Positions 16,135 through 24,476 of a stretch of DNA of 64,000 nucleotides are shown here, one piece after another. The position numbers and the translations under genes are program-made. The stretch lies in assembly GCA_001449105.1 (NCBI GenBank), contig LNIY01000045.1:37334-101333 (forward strand), in the 5' to 3' direction. Numbering within the stretch: position 1 is the first letter of the stretch; each line of letters begins with the position of its first letter. A model generated the notes under the pieces. It had not been told where the DNA came from. It saw only the letters and a program-made list of their open reading frames with translations, and searched no databases. The DNA is from Caulobacter vibrioides. GTDB lineage: Bacteria; Pseudomonadota; Alphaproteobacteria; Caulobacterales; Caulobacteraceae.

Positions 16135-17214
16135 TCAAGCCGTCCGGTACCAGGCCACGCCGTCGCCGTCGACCGAGCGCACGGCCTGTCCGCGGGCGAT
16201 CAGGCAGTTGAGGTGGGCCAGGGCCTCGCCGGTGGCCATGCCCAGGAGGTCGGGCCCGATCGGGCGGGCGAACAGCGCGCCGAAGGTGTCGACCGCCCGG
16301 CGCGGTTCCTCCAGCTTGCCCCGCAGGCGCGACAGCCCCCGCTCGTGGCCGGCGATCAGCTGGTCGATGCGGGCGTGCAGGCCCCTGAACGGGGCGTTGT
16401 GGGCCGGCAGCACCAGCACCTCGTCGGGGACGGCGGCCTTGACCTTGGCCAGCGAGGTCAGCCAGTCGGCCAGCGGGTCGGCGTCGGGCTCGGTGGGAAA
16501 CACCGAGACGTTCGACGATATCTTCGGCAGCACCTGGTCGCCGGAGATCAGGAGGCCCAGCGACGGCGACCACAGGCAGGCATGGTCGGGCGAGTGACCC
16601 TGGCCCGTCACCACCGTCCAGTCGTGCTCGCCGATGCGGAAGGTCTCGCCGTCGGTCATGCGGCGATAGCTGTCGGGCAGGGCGTGGACCGCGCGGCCGA
16701 AGCCCCCGAAGCGGGTCTTGTAGTTGTCGATGGCGTCGTCGTCCCAGCCGGCGGCGTGGAAGAACCGCACGCCGTCCTCGGGCGCCTCGCGGCCGGTGTC
16801 GGCCACCAGCATCCGGCACTGGAAGTATTCCAGCCGCGTCATCCACAGGCGGCAGTCGAAGCGGCGGGTCAGCCAGCCGGCCAGGCCCACATGGTCGGGG
16901 TGCAGGTGCGTGACGATGACGCGGGTGACGGGCTTTCCCTGCAGGGCGCCGGCGAAGGCGGCCTTCCAGGCGGCGCTGGTGTCCTTGGTGGCCATGCCGG
17001 TGTCGACGACGGCCCAGCCCTCGCCGTCCTCCAGCGCCCAGACGTTGATGAAGCCCAGCGACCCGCCCAGGGGCTGGCGCAGCCACAGGACGCCCGGCGC
17101 GACCTCGACCGCCTGGCCCGAGCCGGGCTCGGGCTCGACCTCGAACGGATAGGCCAGGCGCGGCCGGCGCGGGGCTTCGCTGTCGCCCGCCGTCTCCTCG
17201 AACCCGTCGCTCAT
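16135..17214 (-). CDS. MBL-fold metallo-hydrolase
   Basis: A 359-residue metallo-beta-lactamase-fold protein. Seen: the zinc motif THLHPDHVG (HxHxDH), a second His in GQGHSPDHACL, the metal-bridging Asp in LISGDQVLP and a C-terminal His in LPAHNAP. A C-terminal helical extension (about 70 residues, IDQLIAGHERGLSRL onwards) is typical of glyoxalase II-like and LACTB2-like members. Substrate is not evident. The start at 17214 has an AGGGGAG ribosome site; the frame extends to 17601 without a better start. Confidence 0.88.
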   Translation of the reverse strand: MSDGFEETAGDSEAPRRPRLAYPFEVEPEPGSGQAVEVAPGVLWLRQPLGGSLGFINVWALEDGEGWAVVDTGMATKDTSAAWKAAFAGALQGKPVTRVIVTHLHPDHVGLAGWLTRRFDCRLWMTRLEYFQCRMLVADTGREAPEDGVRFFHAAGWDDDAIDNYKTRFGGFGRAVHALPDSYRRMTDGETFRIGEHDWTVVTGQGHSPDHACLWSPSLGLLISGDQVLPKISSNVSVFPTEPDADPLADWLTSLAKVKAAVPDEVLVLPAHNAPFRGLHARIDQLIAGHERGLSRLRGKLEEPRRAVDTFGALFARPIGPDLLGMATGEALAHLNCLIARGQAVRSVDGDGVAWYRTA

Positions 17215-17377
17215 CGCCGCTTCACTCCCCTTGCCGCGTCTCCTGGACGTCTCGCCAGCCCATTTTTCATGGTCAAGCCGCGCCATGATTGCGCCCCCGT
17301 CGGACGACATCTTGACCCTCGATGCAAGGGGGGGCTTAAGTCCGCCCCGAGGAATCCACCCCCAGGAGACTACAGAC

Positions 17378-18712
17378 ATGAGGCCATTCGCGATCGGCCT
17401 GACGGCCGCCCTCGCGGTCGCCGCGCTCGTTCCGGCCGCCGCTTTCGCGGCGCCGAAGGATGCCAAGCCCGCCGCCGCCGCCGTCGACGCCAAGTCGCGT
17501 GAAGCCGGTATGAAGGACGCTCCGCCCCTGCTCACCCAGGCCGGCGTGGCCTGCCAGGTGTCGGACGCCCGCCTGATCGGCGCCGACAAGAAGTCCAGCA
17601 CCTCCTACTACGAAGTGGCCTGCCAAGAGGGCATGGGCTACGCGCTGGTGGCCAAGAAGGACGCGGCTCCGCAGGCCTTCTCGTGCGTCGAAACCGGCCA
17701 GCCCGGCGCCGACGGCAAGGAATCGGGCCTGAAGTGCCAGCTTCCGGCCAACGCCGACCCCAAGCAGGGCCTGAAGCCGTACCTGACCAAGGCCGGCGCG
17801 GCTTGCGACCTGCAGAACGCCCGCGCCATCGGCACCGGCAACAACAACTCGTTCTTCGAAGTCTCCTGCGCCGGCGGCTCGGGCTACATCCTGCAGATCC
17901 CGGTGCCGATGAAGGTCGAGGGCACGGTGGCCAACAGCTGCCTGCTGTACGATGAAAGCGGCAACATCTCGTGCAAGCTGACCGACCGCGCCTCGCAGCT
18001 GCAGGTCGTCGACACCCTGGCGGCCGCCGCCAAGAACAACTGCACGGTCAAGGATCGCCGCTACATCCTGACCACCAAGACCGACAACTACTTCGAAGTC
18101 GCGTGCCAGGACGGCAAGGGCTACGTGCTGCAGCAGGCCACGGCCAACGGCGCCTTCATCCGCGCCATCGACTGCGCCAACGCTCCGGGCGGCGCCGAGT
18201 GCACCCTGACCGACAGCCGCGCGGCCAAGACCGAGCAGGCAGGCCTCTACACCAGCCTGGCCAAGAAGGCCGGCTACGACTGCAAGGTCGAGCAGTACGG
18301 CCTGTTCCCGTCGCAGGACCCCAAGAAGGAAATCGTCGAGCTGAAGTGCTCGAACAATCCCAAGGGCGGCATCGGCGTGTTCTCGGTCGCCGAGAACCGC
18401 GTCTACGACTGCATCACCGGTGAACTGAACGGCTTCCGCTGCAGCTACACCAAGCCGGACGTCGAGTTCACGCGTCTGTGGGACGACCTGAAGAGCTACA
18501 ACAAGGCCGGTTGCCAGGTTTCGGGCGCGCGCATCATCGGCCGCACCGACACCAGCGGCTTCGTCGAAGTGGCCTGCTCCGACGGCCTGCCGGGCTGGGT
18601 GCTGTCCTACCCGCTGAACCAGGCTTCGCCCAAGCCGAACGAACTCCTGTCCTGCCTGCAGGCCAAGGGCGTCGGCGGCGGCTGCAAACTGCCGACCAAC
18701 ATCAAGAAGTAA
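17378..18712 (+). CDS. Secreted five-repeat cysteine-rich protein
   Basis: A 444-residue exported protein: signal peptide (IGLTAALAVAALVPAAAFA), an Ala-rich linker, then five tandem repeats of about 75-85 residues. Each repeat contains a Cys after a short helix (AGVACQV, AGAACDL, KNNCTV, GYDCKV, KAGCQV), a Y/F-x-E-V-x-C strand (YYEVACQ, FFEVSCA, YFEVACQ, VELKCS, FVEVACS) and two further Cys. The pairs of Cys suggest disulfides in the periplasm or outer face. Strong ribosome site, strong terminator and ordered codon use suggest high expression. I do not recognise the family; it is probably a lineage-restricted secreted or surface protein. Confidence 0.82.
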   Translation: MRPFAIGLTAALAVAALVPAAAFAAPKDAKPAAAAVDAKSREAGMKDAPPLLTQAGVACQVSDARLIGADKKSSTSYYEVACQEGMGYALVAKKDAAPQAFSCVETGQPGADGKESGLKCQLPANADPKQGLKPYLTKAGAACDLQNARAIGTGNNNSFFEVSCAGGSGYILQIPVPMKVEGTVANSCLLYDESGNISCKLTDRASQLQVVDTLAAAAKNNCTVKDRRYILTTKTDNYFEVACQDGKGYVLQQATANGAFIRAIDCANAPGGAECTLTDSRAAKTEQAGLYTSLAKKAGYDCKVEQYGLFPSQDPKKEIVELKCSNNPKGGIGVFSVAENRVYDCITGELNGFRCSYTKPDVEFTRLWDDLKSYNKAGCQVSGARIIGRTDTSGFVEVACSDGLPGWVLSYPLNQASPKPNELLSCLQAKGVGGGCKLPTNIKK

Positions 18713-18737
18713 GGGCTTCCAGCAAGCTCTGAAGAAG

Positions 18738-18767
18738 CCCGCCGGGAGCGATCCCGGCGGGTTTTTT
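18738..18767 (+). terminator. Rho-independent terminator
   Basis: CCCGCCGGGA and TCCCGGCGGG form a perfect ten-base stem with loop GCGA, followed by six T. It sits 25 bases after the five-repeat protein gene. Confidence 0.95.
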
Positions 18768-18770
18768 AAT

Positions 18771-18900
18771 CCTCCCCCTCTGGGGGAGGTGGCCCGGAGG
18801 GCCGGAGGGGGGACGTTTTCAGCTTCCGTGACGCAGGCCGGCTTGGCGGCTGCTTCCCCCTCAGTCGCTTCGCGACAGCTCCCCCTTCAGGGGGAGCATC
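18771..18900. repeat. Intergenic palindrome, family C (copy 1)
   Basis: Outer arms CCTCCCCCTCTGGGGGAGG and CTCCCCCTTCAGGGGGAG, inner hairpins GGCCCGGAGGGCC and AGTCGCTTCGCGACAGC. Fills the gap between the terminator and the TPP enzyme gene. Same element at 20471-20574, 60681-60797 and 63917-64000. Confidence 0.88.
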
Positions 18901-18904
18901 TTTT

Positions 18905-20443
18905 TCAAAGCGCCGCCTCGATCAGCCGCGGGCCCTTGCCGGCCATCGCCTGCTCGAAGGCCGCGTCGAAGGCTTCGGCGGTCTCGACGCGCTGCGCCGG
19001 CACGCCCACCCCTTCCGAGACCGCCACCCAGTCGATGCGGGGATCGCCGATGTCGAGCAGCTTGCTCGCCGCCGGACCGGGATTACCGGCCCCCGTCCGC
19101 CCCAGCTCGATGCCGAGGATGCGGTAGACGTGATTGGCGAAGACCACGACGACGACGTCCAGCCGTTCGCGGGCGATCGTCCAAAGGCCCTGCACCGTGT
19201 ACATGCCCGCCCCGTCGCCGGTCAGGGCCAGGACCTTGGCGTCGGGACGCGCCACCGCCGCGCCGATGGCCAGCGGGATGCCCTGGCCGATGGCGCCGCC
19301 GGTCAGCGACAGCCAGTCGTGGGCGCGGGCGGCGCGGGTCTGGGTGAAGATCGGCAGGCCGGCGGTCACCGCGTCGTCGGAGATCACCGTGTCCGTGGGC
19401 ATGTGGCGGGCGATGGCCGCGCCGATCGCCCAGGCGTCCAGCTTGCCGTTCGGCGCGGGCGGCGGGGCGTAGTGTTCTGCGGGGCCGGCGGCGGGGGCCT
19501 CCAGGGCGTCGGCCAGGGCGTTCAGCGCCGCCGCGGCGTCGACCTCGCGGCCGCACAGGGTCTCCAGCCCGCAGTGCTCGGGCACGAGCACGCTGGGCCG
19601 ATCAGGATAGGCGAAGAAGGCCACCGGCCGCTCGGTGGCGACCAGCACCATCAGGTCGGCGCCGTCGAGGTCCTTCAGGGCCTGCTCGCCGAAATAGGGC
19701 AGCTTGTCGGGGCGAAAGCGCCCCTCACCGCGCGCCTGGCGGGCGGTGAAGGTGTCGGTCAGCACGCGGATCCCCAGGCTCGCGAGGCGCCCGGCGGCGG
19801 CGATCCCGTCCTCGCGGCAGGCGCCCGAGCCCAGCAGCAGCACCGGCGCCTTGGCCGCCTTCACCGCGTGGGCGACGGCCGCGACGGTCTCGGCGTCGGG
19901 CGCGGCGGGGACGGGAACCTCGGCGACGCCGCCGTGCACCGTCGCCTCGTTCCAGGCCGCGTCGGCCGGCAGGATCAGGCAGGCGTTACCTCCAGGCGTC
20001 CCGTAGCTGGCGGTGATCGCCTCGGCCGCCAGCGGCCCGACGCTGTCGGCGCTCTCGGCCGACTTGACCCACAGCGAGTTGGGCGCGGCCAGGGCGGCGA
20101 TATCGCTGTTGAGCGGCGCGTCGAAGCCCCGGTGATAGGTGGCGTGGTCGCCGACGACGTTGACGATCGGGGTGAAGGCCCGGCGGGCGTTGTGCAGGTT
20201 GGCCGCGCCGTTGGCGTAGCCGGGGCCCAGGTGCAGCAGGGTGCAGGCCGGCTTGCCGGCGATGCGGCCGTAGCCGTCGGCCGCCCCCGTCGCCACGCCC
20301 TCGAACAGGCAGAGGATCGAGCGCATGCGCGGCTCGCGGTCCAGGGCCGAGACGAACTGCATCTCGCTGGTGCCCGGATTGGCGAAGCACGCGGTGACGC
20401 CGTTGTCGGCCAGGGTGGTGATCAGGGCGTCGGCGCCGTTCAT
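18905..20443 (-). CDS. Thiamine pyrophosphate enzyme (acetolactate-synthase-like)
   Basis: A 512-residue TPP-dependent enzyme with the usual three domains: pyrimidine-binding (catalytic Glu in LCLFEGVATGAADGYGR), central, and pyrophosphate-binding domain (GDGAGMYTVQGLWT followed by FANHVY, the GDG-x-N motif). The sequence is in the acetolactate synthase large subunit/benzoylformate decarboxylase group; no regulatory small subunit is next to it, and biosynthetic IlvB is usually longer. A degradative decarboxylase or lyase on an aromatic or 2-oxo acid is therefore plausible given the adjacent aryl-CoA ligase gene. The start at 20443 is preferred over 20458 because GGAGA precedes it. Confidence 0.82.
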   Translation of the reverse strand: MNGADALITTLADNGVTACFANPGTSEMQFVSALDREPRMRSILCLFEGVATGAADGYGRIAGKPACTLLHLGPGYANGAANLHNARRAFTPIVNVVGDHATYHRGFDAPLNSDIAALAAPNSLWVKSAESADSVGPLAAEAITASYGTPGGNACLILPADAAWNEATVHGGVAEVPVPAAPDAETVAAVAHAVKAAKAPVLLLGSGACREDGIAAAGRLASLGIRVLTDTFTARQARGEGRFRPDKLPYFGEQALKDLDGADLMVLVATERPVAFFAYPDRPSVLVPEHCGLETLCGREVDAAAALNALADALEAPAAGPAEHYAPPPAPNGKLDAWAIGAAIARHMPTDTVISDDAVTAGLPIFTQTRAARAHDWLSLTGGAIGQGIPLAIGAAVARPDAKVLALTGDGAGMYTVQGLWTIARERLDVVVVVFANHVYRILGIELGRTGAGNPGPAASKLLDIGDPRIDWVAVSEGVGVPAQRVETAEAFDAAFEQAMAGKGPRLIEAAL

Positions 20444-20470
20444 TGTTCTGTTCTCCATCCCTACTTCAGA

Positions 20471-20574
20471 TGCTCCCCCTCTGGGGGAGCTGTCGCGGAG
20501 CGACTGAGGGGGCCGCCGAAGGCGGTGCAGGCCCCCTCCGGCCCTCTGGGCCACCTCCCCCAGAGGGGGAGGAT
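20471..20574. repeat. Intergenic palindrome, family C (copy 2, reverse orientation)
   Basis: Same outer arms and inner GTCGCGGAGCGACTGAGG and GGCCCTCTGGGCC hairpins as copy 1, inverted. It occupies the gap between the CoA ligase and the TPP enzyme genes, both on the minus strand, so it would be transcribed into any common mRNA. Confidence 0.87.
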
Positions 20575-20582
20575 CTTGCTCG

Positions 20583-22373
20583 CTAGAACACCATAACGTC
20601 CTCGCCCGGCTCGGGGGCGAACAGGCGTTCCAGTTCGACCGGCCGTCGCTCCCGCGCCAGGGCCTGGTTGATGTAGCCCTTGTCGGTCAGCTCGCCGCTG
20701 GCCGCGTCGGGGGCGCCGGGCAGGATCAGGGCGCGGGCGACCTTGCCGGTTCCGCCCTTGGCCGTCGCGTTGAAGCGTTCCAGCCCGGCGCGCACCACTG
20801 CCCGGGCGGCGTCGGCGCCGCCCAGGGCCTCGCAGGTCCGGGGCTCGAGGAACAGCATCAGGCCCACGCCGTCGCGGCCCTCGCCGCAGACCACGGCGTC
20901 GCTCGCCGCCCCGCCGATGGCCGAGATCGCCGCCACCCGCAGGGCGCCGGCGGCCACGAAGGCGCCGCTGGCCAGCTTGAAGTTCTCCACCAGGCGTCCG
21001 TCGAAGACGAGACCGGCGTCGGGATCCTCGGGATCGGCCAGGCGGGCGGCGTCGCCCAGGCGGTAGAAGCCGTCCTCGTCGAAGGCCTGGGCCGTGGCCT
21101 CCGGCTGGTCGAGATAGCCGGGCGAGACCTGCGGCCCCTTCACCCGGATCTCGAACTTGCCGCCGTCGCCGGCCGGGACCAGCTTCACCGCCGTGCCGGG
21201 CGTGGGCAGGCCGACCATGCCCGAGCGGGCGTTCAGCCAGTGGATGTTGCAGGCGGTCGGGCCGGTCTCGGTGGCGCCGTAGCCGGCCGCGAAGGTGATG
21301 CGCTGGCCTGTCGTGGCCAGGGCCGCGGCCTGCACCCGGTCGAGGATCGACTGGGCCATCGACGCGCCGCCGTACTGCAGCACCCGCACGCGCGAAAAGA
21401 AGGTCCGCGCCAGGGCCTGATCGCGCTCCAGCTCGCCGACCAGCAGTCCCCAGCCGGCGGGGACCATGTTGTGATAGGTCGGCGAGACCTCGTGCAGATT
21501 GCGCAGCGTCTCGCCGAAACGTCCCGGCACGGGCTGGCCGGCGTCGATATGCAGCGTGCCGCCCCGGTGCAGCACCATGTGCAGGATGGCGTTGGCCCCC
21601 AGGCTGTGGCTCCAGGGCGCGGAATTGACCAGCACCGGCGGTTCGGGGTCGGCGTAGCAGGCCTCGATCTGGGCGGCGTTCAGCGCGATGTTGGCGTGGG
21701 TGCAGATCACCGCCTTGGGCCGCCCGGTCGAGCCCGAGGTCAGCAGCAGCTTGGCGACGTCTTCGGCCTGCGCCACGTCGGCCGCCGGCGGACTGGCCAG
21801 CAGCGCCGCGAACGGCTGGTCGCCGAGGCGCGGGTTGCGGCTGGCGATCACCGGCAGGCCGTCCAGACAGTCATGGTCGAGCGCGCCGGCGAAGGCGGCC
21901 GCGTCGTCGACATAGACCGCCGCCGGCTTGATCCGCTCCACCGCCTGGACCAGACGCGACAGATCCGCGCCCGAAAGGCCGTACTGCGGCGAGACCGGCG
22001 CGGCCGGCGCGCCCAGGCTCATGGCGGCGTAGGCGATCAGGGCGTGGTCGACGCCGTTGCGGGCCAGGATCAGCAGCGGCCGGCCGCGCGACAGGCCAAG
22101 GCTCGCCAGGCCGCCGGCCAGGGCGGCCACGCGCGAGGCGGCCTCGCCGTAGGTCACCGTCCGCCAGCCCTCGTGGCCCTCGGCCCGCTCGGCCAGCCAG
22201 ACCCGATCCGGCGCCTGCCCGGCCCAGCGGGCGAGGGGGGCGGTGACGGTCCGCACCGCGCCGGAATAGGGCATGGGGTTGCGCAGGATCAGCGCTTGCC
22301 CGTGACGTTCGACCTCCAGGGCGCGCGGAGCGTAGCGGGCGTCGCGGAAGGGGGCGTCGTCGAGGGATTCCAT
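20583..22373 (-). CDS. Feruloyl-CoA synthase-like acyl/aryl-CoA ligase
   Basis: A 596-residue AMP-forming ligase. Seen: ATP-binding loop LLTSGSTGRPKAV (residues 211-223), YGATETGPT motif, GDAARLADP adenylate motif and a C-terminal Lys in TGKVARALI. The opening PFRDARYAPRALEVERHG is typical of feruloyl-CoA synthases, which activate ferulate and similar lignin-derived acids. Known: such ligases feed aromatic degradation. The hydroxycinnamoyl side-chain hydratase-lyase that usually goes with it is not adjacent; an enoyl-CoA hydratase homologue lies 6 kb away. The aromatic substrate is inference. Confidence 0.82.
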   Translation of the reverse strand: MESLDDAPFRDARYAPRALEVERHGQALILRNPMPYSGAVRTVTAPLARWAGQAPDRVWLAERAEGHEGWRTVTYGEAASRVAALAGGLASLGLSRGRPLLILARNGVDHALIAYAAMSLGAPAAPVSPQYGLSGADLSRLVQAVERIKPAAVYVDDAAAFAGALDHDCLDGLPVIASRNPRLGDQPFAALLASPPAADVAQAEDVAKLLLTSGSTGRPKAVICTHANIALNAAQIEACYADPEPPVLVNSAPWSHSLGANAILHMVLHRGGTLHIDAGQPVPGRFGETLRNLHEVSPTYHNMVPAGWGLLVGELERDQALARTFFSRVRVLQYGGASMAQSILDRVQAAALATTGQRITFAAGYGATETGPTACNIHWLNARSGMVGLPTPGTAVKLVPAGDGGKFEIRVKGPQVSPGYLDQPEATAQAFDEDGFYRLGDAARLADPEDPDAGLVFDGRLVENFKLASGAFVAAGALRVAAISAIGGAASDAVVCGEGRDGVGLMLFLEPRTCEALGGADAARAVVRAGLERFNATAKGGTGKVARALILPGAPDAASGELTDKGYINQALARERRPVELERLFAPEPGEDVMVF

Positions 22374-22404
22374 CCCCCTGTTATGTCCCGCCGCAAACGA
22401 GCGT

Positions 22405-23634
22405 TCAATCCTGGGCGAGCATCGTTCGGCGGCGTTCCAGCCACAGCCGCTCGGCGGGGGCGGGATCGAGGGCGAGGGCGTGGTCGTAGGCGGCGCGGGC
22501 CTCCCGCGGGCGCGACAGCCGGGCCAGCAGGTCGGCGCGCAGGGCGTGGAACGGACGGAAGGCCCGCAGGCGCTCGGCGTCCAGCCGGTCGACCTCGGCC
22601 AGGGCGACTTCGGGGCCGGCGATCTCGGCCAGGGCCACGGCGCGGTTGAGGCGCACCACGGCGTCGTCGCGCCAGGCCAGCAGGGCGTCGTAGAGCGCCA
22701 GCACCGCGCCCCAGCGGGGCGGTTCGCGCAGGCTGTGGCGGCCGCACCAGACGGCGTGGACGGCGGCCTGCAACTGGCGGGGCCCCGGCCGGTTCAGATC
22801 GGCGGCGCGGCGCAGATAGGCCTCGGCCTGCTCGATCAGGGGGCGGCGCCAGAGGGCGGGGTCCTGTTGCGACAGCGGCGCCATGGCCCCCGTCTCGTCG
22901 AGCCGCGCCGGGCGCCTGGCCTCGGCGTAGCGGACCAGCGCGGCCAGGGCCAGGCATTCGGCCTCGCCCGGGGCCAGCTCGGCCAGCGCCGCCGTCAGGT
23001 CGAGGATCTCGCGGGCGTAGGCGGCGTGGGCCCCGGCCCCGGCGGCGTCCTCGTGGGCCTTGGAGTAGGCGACCTCCAGCGTCGAGAGCACCGCCGACAG
23101 CCGCTCGGGCCAGGCCTCGGGGCCGGGGACCTCGAAGGCCACGCCCGCCTGCGCGATCTTCCTCTTGGCGCGGGTCAGGCGCTGGAGCATCGCCGCCTCG
23201 GTCACCAGGAAGGCGCGGGCGATCTCCTGCACCGACAGCCCGCAGACAAGACGCAGGGTCAGGGCCGCCCGCGACTCCGGGGCCACGGCCGGATGGCAGC
23301 AGACGAAGATCAGCCGCAGGCGCTCGTCGGGGATCAGCCGCTCGTCCGAGGCCATGGCGTCCTCGACGGTCGGTTCCGGCTCGGGCGCGTCGGGCGCCAG
23401 GCGCGAGCGGACGGCCCGCCTGCGCAGCGCGTCGAGGGCGCAGCGGCGGGCGGCGGCGTACAGCCAGGCCGCCGGTTGGCGCGGAACGCCGTCGCGCGGC
23501 CAGGTCGCGGCCGCGCGGGCGCAGGCCTCGGCGAAGCCCTCCTCGGCAAGGTCCAGGTCGCGGAAGCTCGCGGCCAGGGCGGCGATGATCCGGCCCCCGG
23601 CTTCGCGCGCCGCCCGGTCCAGCTCGGGGATCAC
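22405..23634 (-). CDS. ECF42-type RNA polymerase sigma factor
   Basis: A 409-residue ECF sigma factor with a long C-terminal domain. Seen: region 2 (FAEACARAAATWPRDG, WLYAAARRCALDALRR), region 4 with HTH (RLVCGLSVQEIARAFLVTEAAMLQRL) and an approximately 220-residue C-terminal helical TPR-like extension (DALLAWRDDAVVRLNRAVALAEI). Known: this layout is the ECF42 group, in which the extension takes the place of an anti-sigma factor and the neighbours are DGPF (YCII) proteins. Exactly that holds here: two DGPF-family genes precede it. It starts with GTG at 23634, overlapping the upstream stop (GTGA). Confidence 0.9.
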   Translation of the reverse strand: MIPELDRAAREAGGRIIAALAASFRDLDLAEEGFAEACARAAATWPRDGVPRQPAAWLYAAARRCALDALRRRAVRSRLAPDAPEPEPTVEDAMASDERLIPDERLRLIFVCCHPAVAPESRAALTLRLVCGLSVQEIARAFLVTEAAMLQRLTRAKRKIAQAGVAFEVPGPEAWPERLSAVLSTLEVAYSKAHEDAAGAGAHAAYAREILDLTAALAELAPGEAECLALAALVRYAEARRPARLDETGAMAPLSQQDPALWRRPLIEQAEAYLRRAADLNRPGPRQLQAAVHAVWCGRHSLREPPRWGAVLALYDALLAWRDDAVVRLNRAVALAEIAGPEVALAEVDRLDAERLRAFRPFHALRADLLARLSRPREARAAYDHALALDPAPAERLWLERRRTMLAQD

Positions 23635-23945
23635 GCGGCCTCGGCCAGGGGGCGCACCTCGACCGCGCCCTCGCCCAGCGGCAGGCGGCGGGCCCAGGCC
23701 AGGGCCGCGTCCAGGTCGCCGGCCTCGATCAGGTAGAGGCCGGCCAGCGGCTCGCCCGCCTCCAGGTGCGGGCCGTCGTGCAGGGGGCTGTCGCGCCGTA
23801 GGGTGGTGGCGGTGTCCGGGCTCCTCAGCGCCGCCTGGCCCCGCAGCACCCCCGCCGTCGCCAGGGCGGCGGCGAAGGTTCGACGGACCGGGGCCAGAGA
23901 GGACGAGGCGGCCTCGTCCTCGTAGATCAGCAGGACGTAGCGCAC
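23631..23945 (-). CDS. YCII/DGPF-family protein (variant DGPH)
   Basis: A 104-residue YCII-related protein, a small ferredoxin-like fold. It opens MRYVLLIYEDE, with the motif position reading HDGPHLEAGEPLAGLYLIEA instead of HDGPF. It overlaps the sigma factor start. Known: these proteins are co-encoded with ECF42 sigma factors; their biochemistry is uncertain. Its DGPH variant and shorter length suggest it has diverged from its neighbour at 23949. Confidence 0.85.
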   Translation of the reverse strand: MRYVLLIYEDEAASSSLAPVRRTFAAALATAGVLRGQAALRSPDTATTLRRDSPLHDGPHLEAGEPLAGLYLIEAGDLDAALAWARRLPLGEGAVEVRPLAEAA

Positions 23946-23948
23946 GGC

Positions 23949-24296
23949 CTAGCCGCAGTTCTCGCCCGCGGGACGGATCTCGATCTTGCCGCCGGGCGAC
24001 AGCGGGATCTTGCGGGCCCAGTTCACCGCCGCCTCGCGGTCGGCCACGTCGACCAGGTAGAAGCCGCCCAGCTGCTCGTGGGTCTCGGCGAACGGGCCGT
24101 CGTGCACGACGCCGTCCTGGGTCAGGGTCGAGGCCGAGGCGGTGGCGGCCAGCTCCGAGCCGCTCCAGTCGACGCCGGCCGCCTGCAATTCGTCGGTGAA
24201 CCGCATGTGGCCGGCGATGACGTCGGCCAGCAGCTTTTCCCCCGCCTGGCCGGCGTAGTGGATCTCGGTCTCGTAGATCAGCAGCATGTACTTCAT
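23949..24296 (-). CDS. YCII/DGPF-family protein
   Basis: A 115-residue YCII-related protein with the canonical HDGPFAETHEQLGGFYLVDV motif (His, Asp and the DGPF turn) and N-terminal MKYMLLIYETE. First gene of the likely operon DGPF-DGPH-sigma, three bases before the second DGPF homologue. Role unknown; a substrate or sensory function for the ECF42 system is proposed in the literature on this group, in general terms. Confidence 0.88.
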   Translation of the reverse strand: MKYMLLIYETEIHYAGQAGEKLLADVIAGHMRFTDELQAAGVDWSGSELAATASASTLTQDGVVHDGPFAETHEQLGGFYLVDVADREAAVNWARKIPLSPGGKIEIRPAGENCG

Positions 24297-24476
24297 GGCG
24301 GGTCTCCGTCCGGCGGCCGCCCTGTGCGCCGCCTTCGAAGGAGAGACGCGCCGGACAGGCCGCATTCGACAGCGCCGACGAAAAAAGTCGAGCCCCCGGG
24401 ACCTCGCCGCGCCGCGTTTACCTGGAGCTTTGGCGCCGGTAAGTTCGCGCAAAGGTCGCATCTGGGGAGGGCGAAC

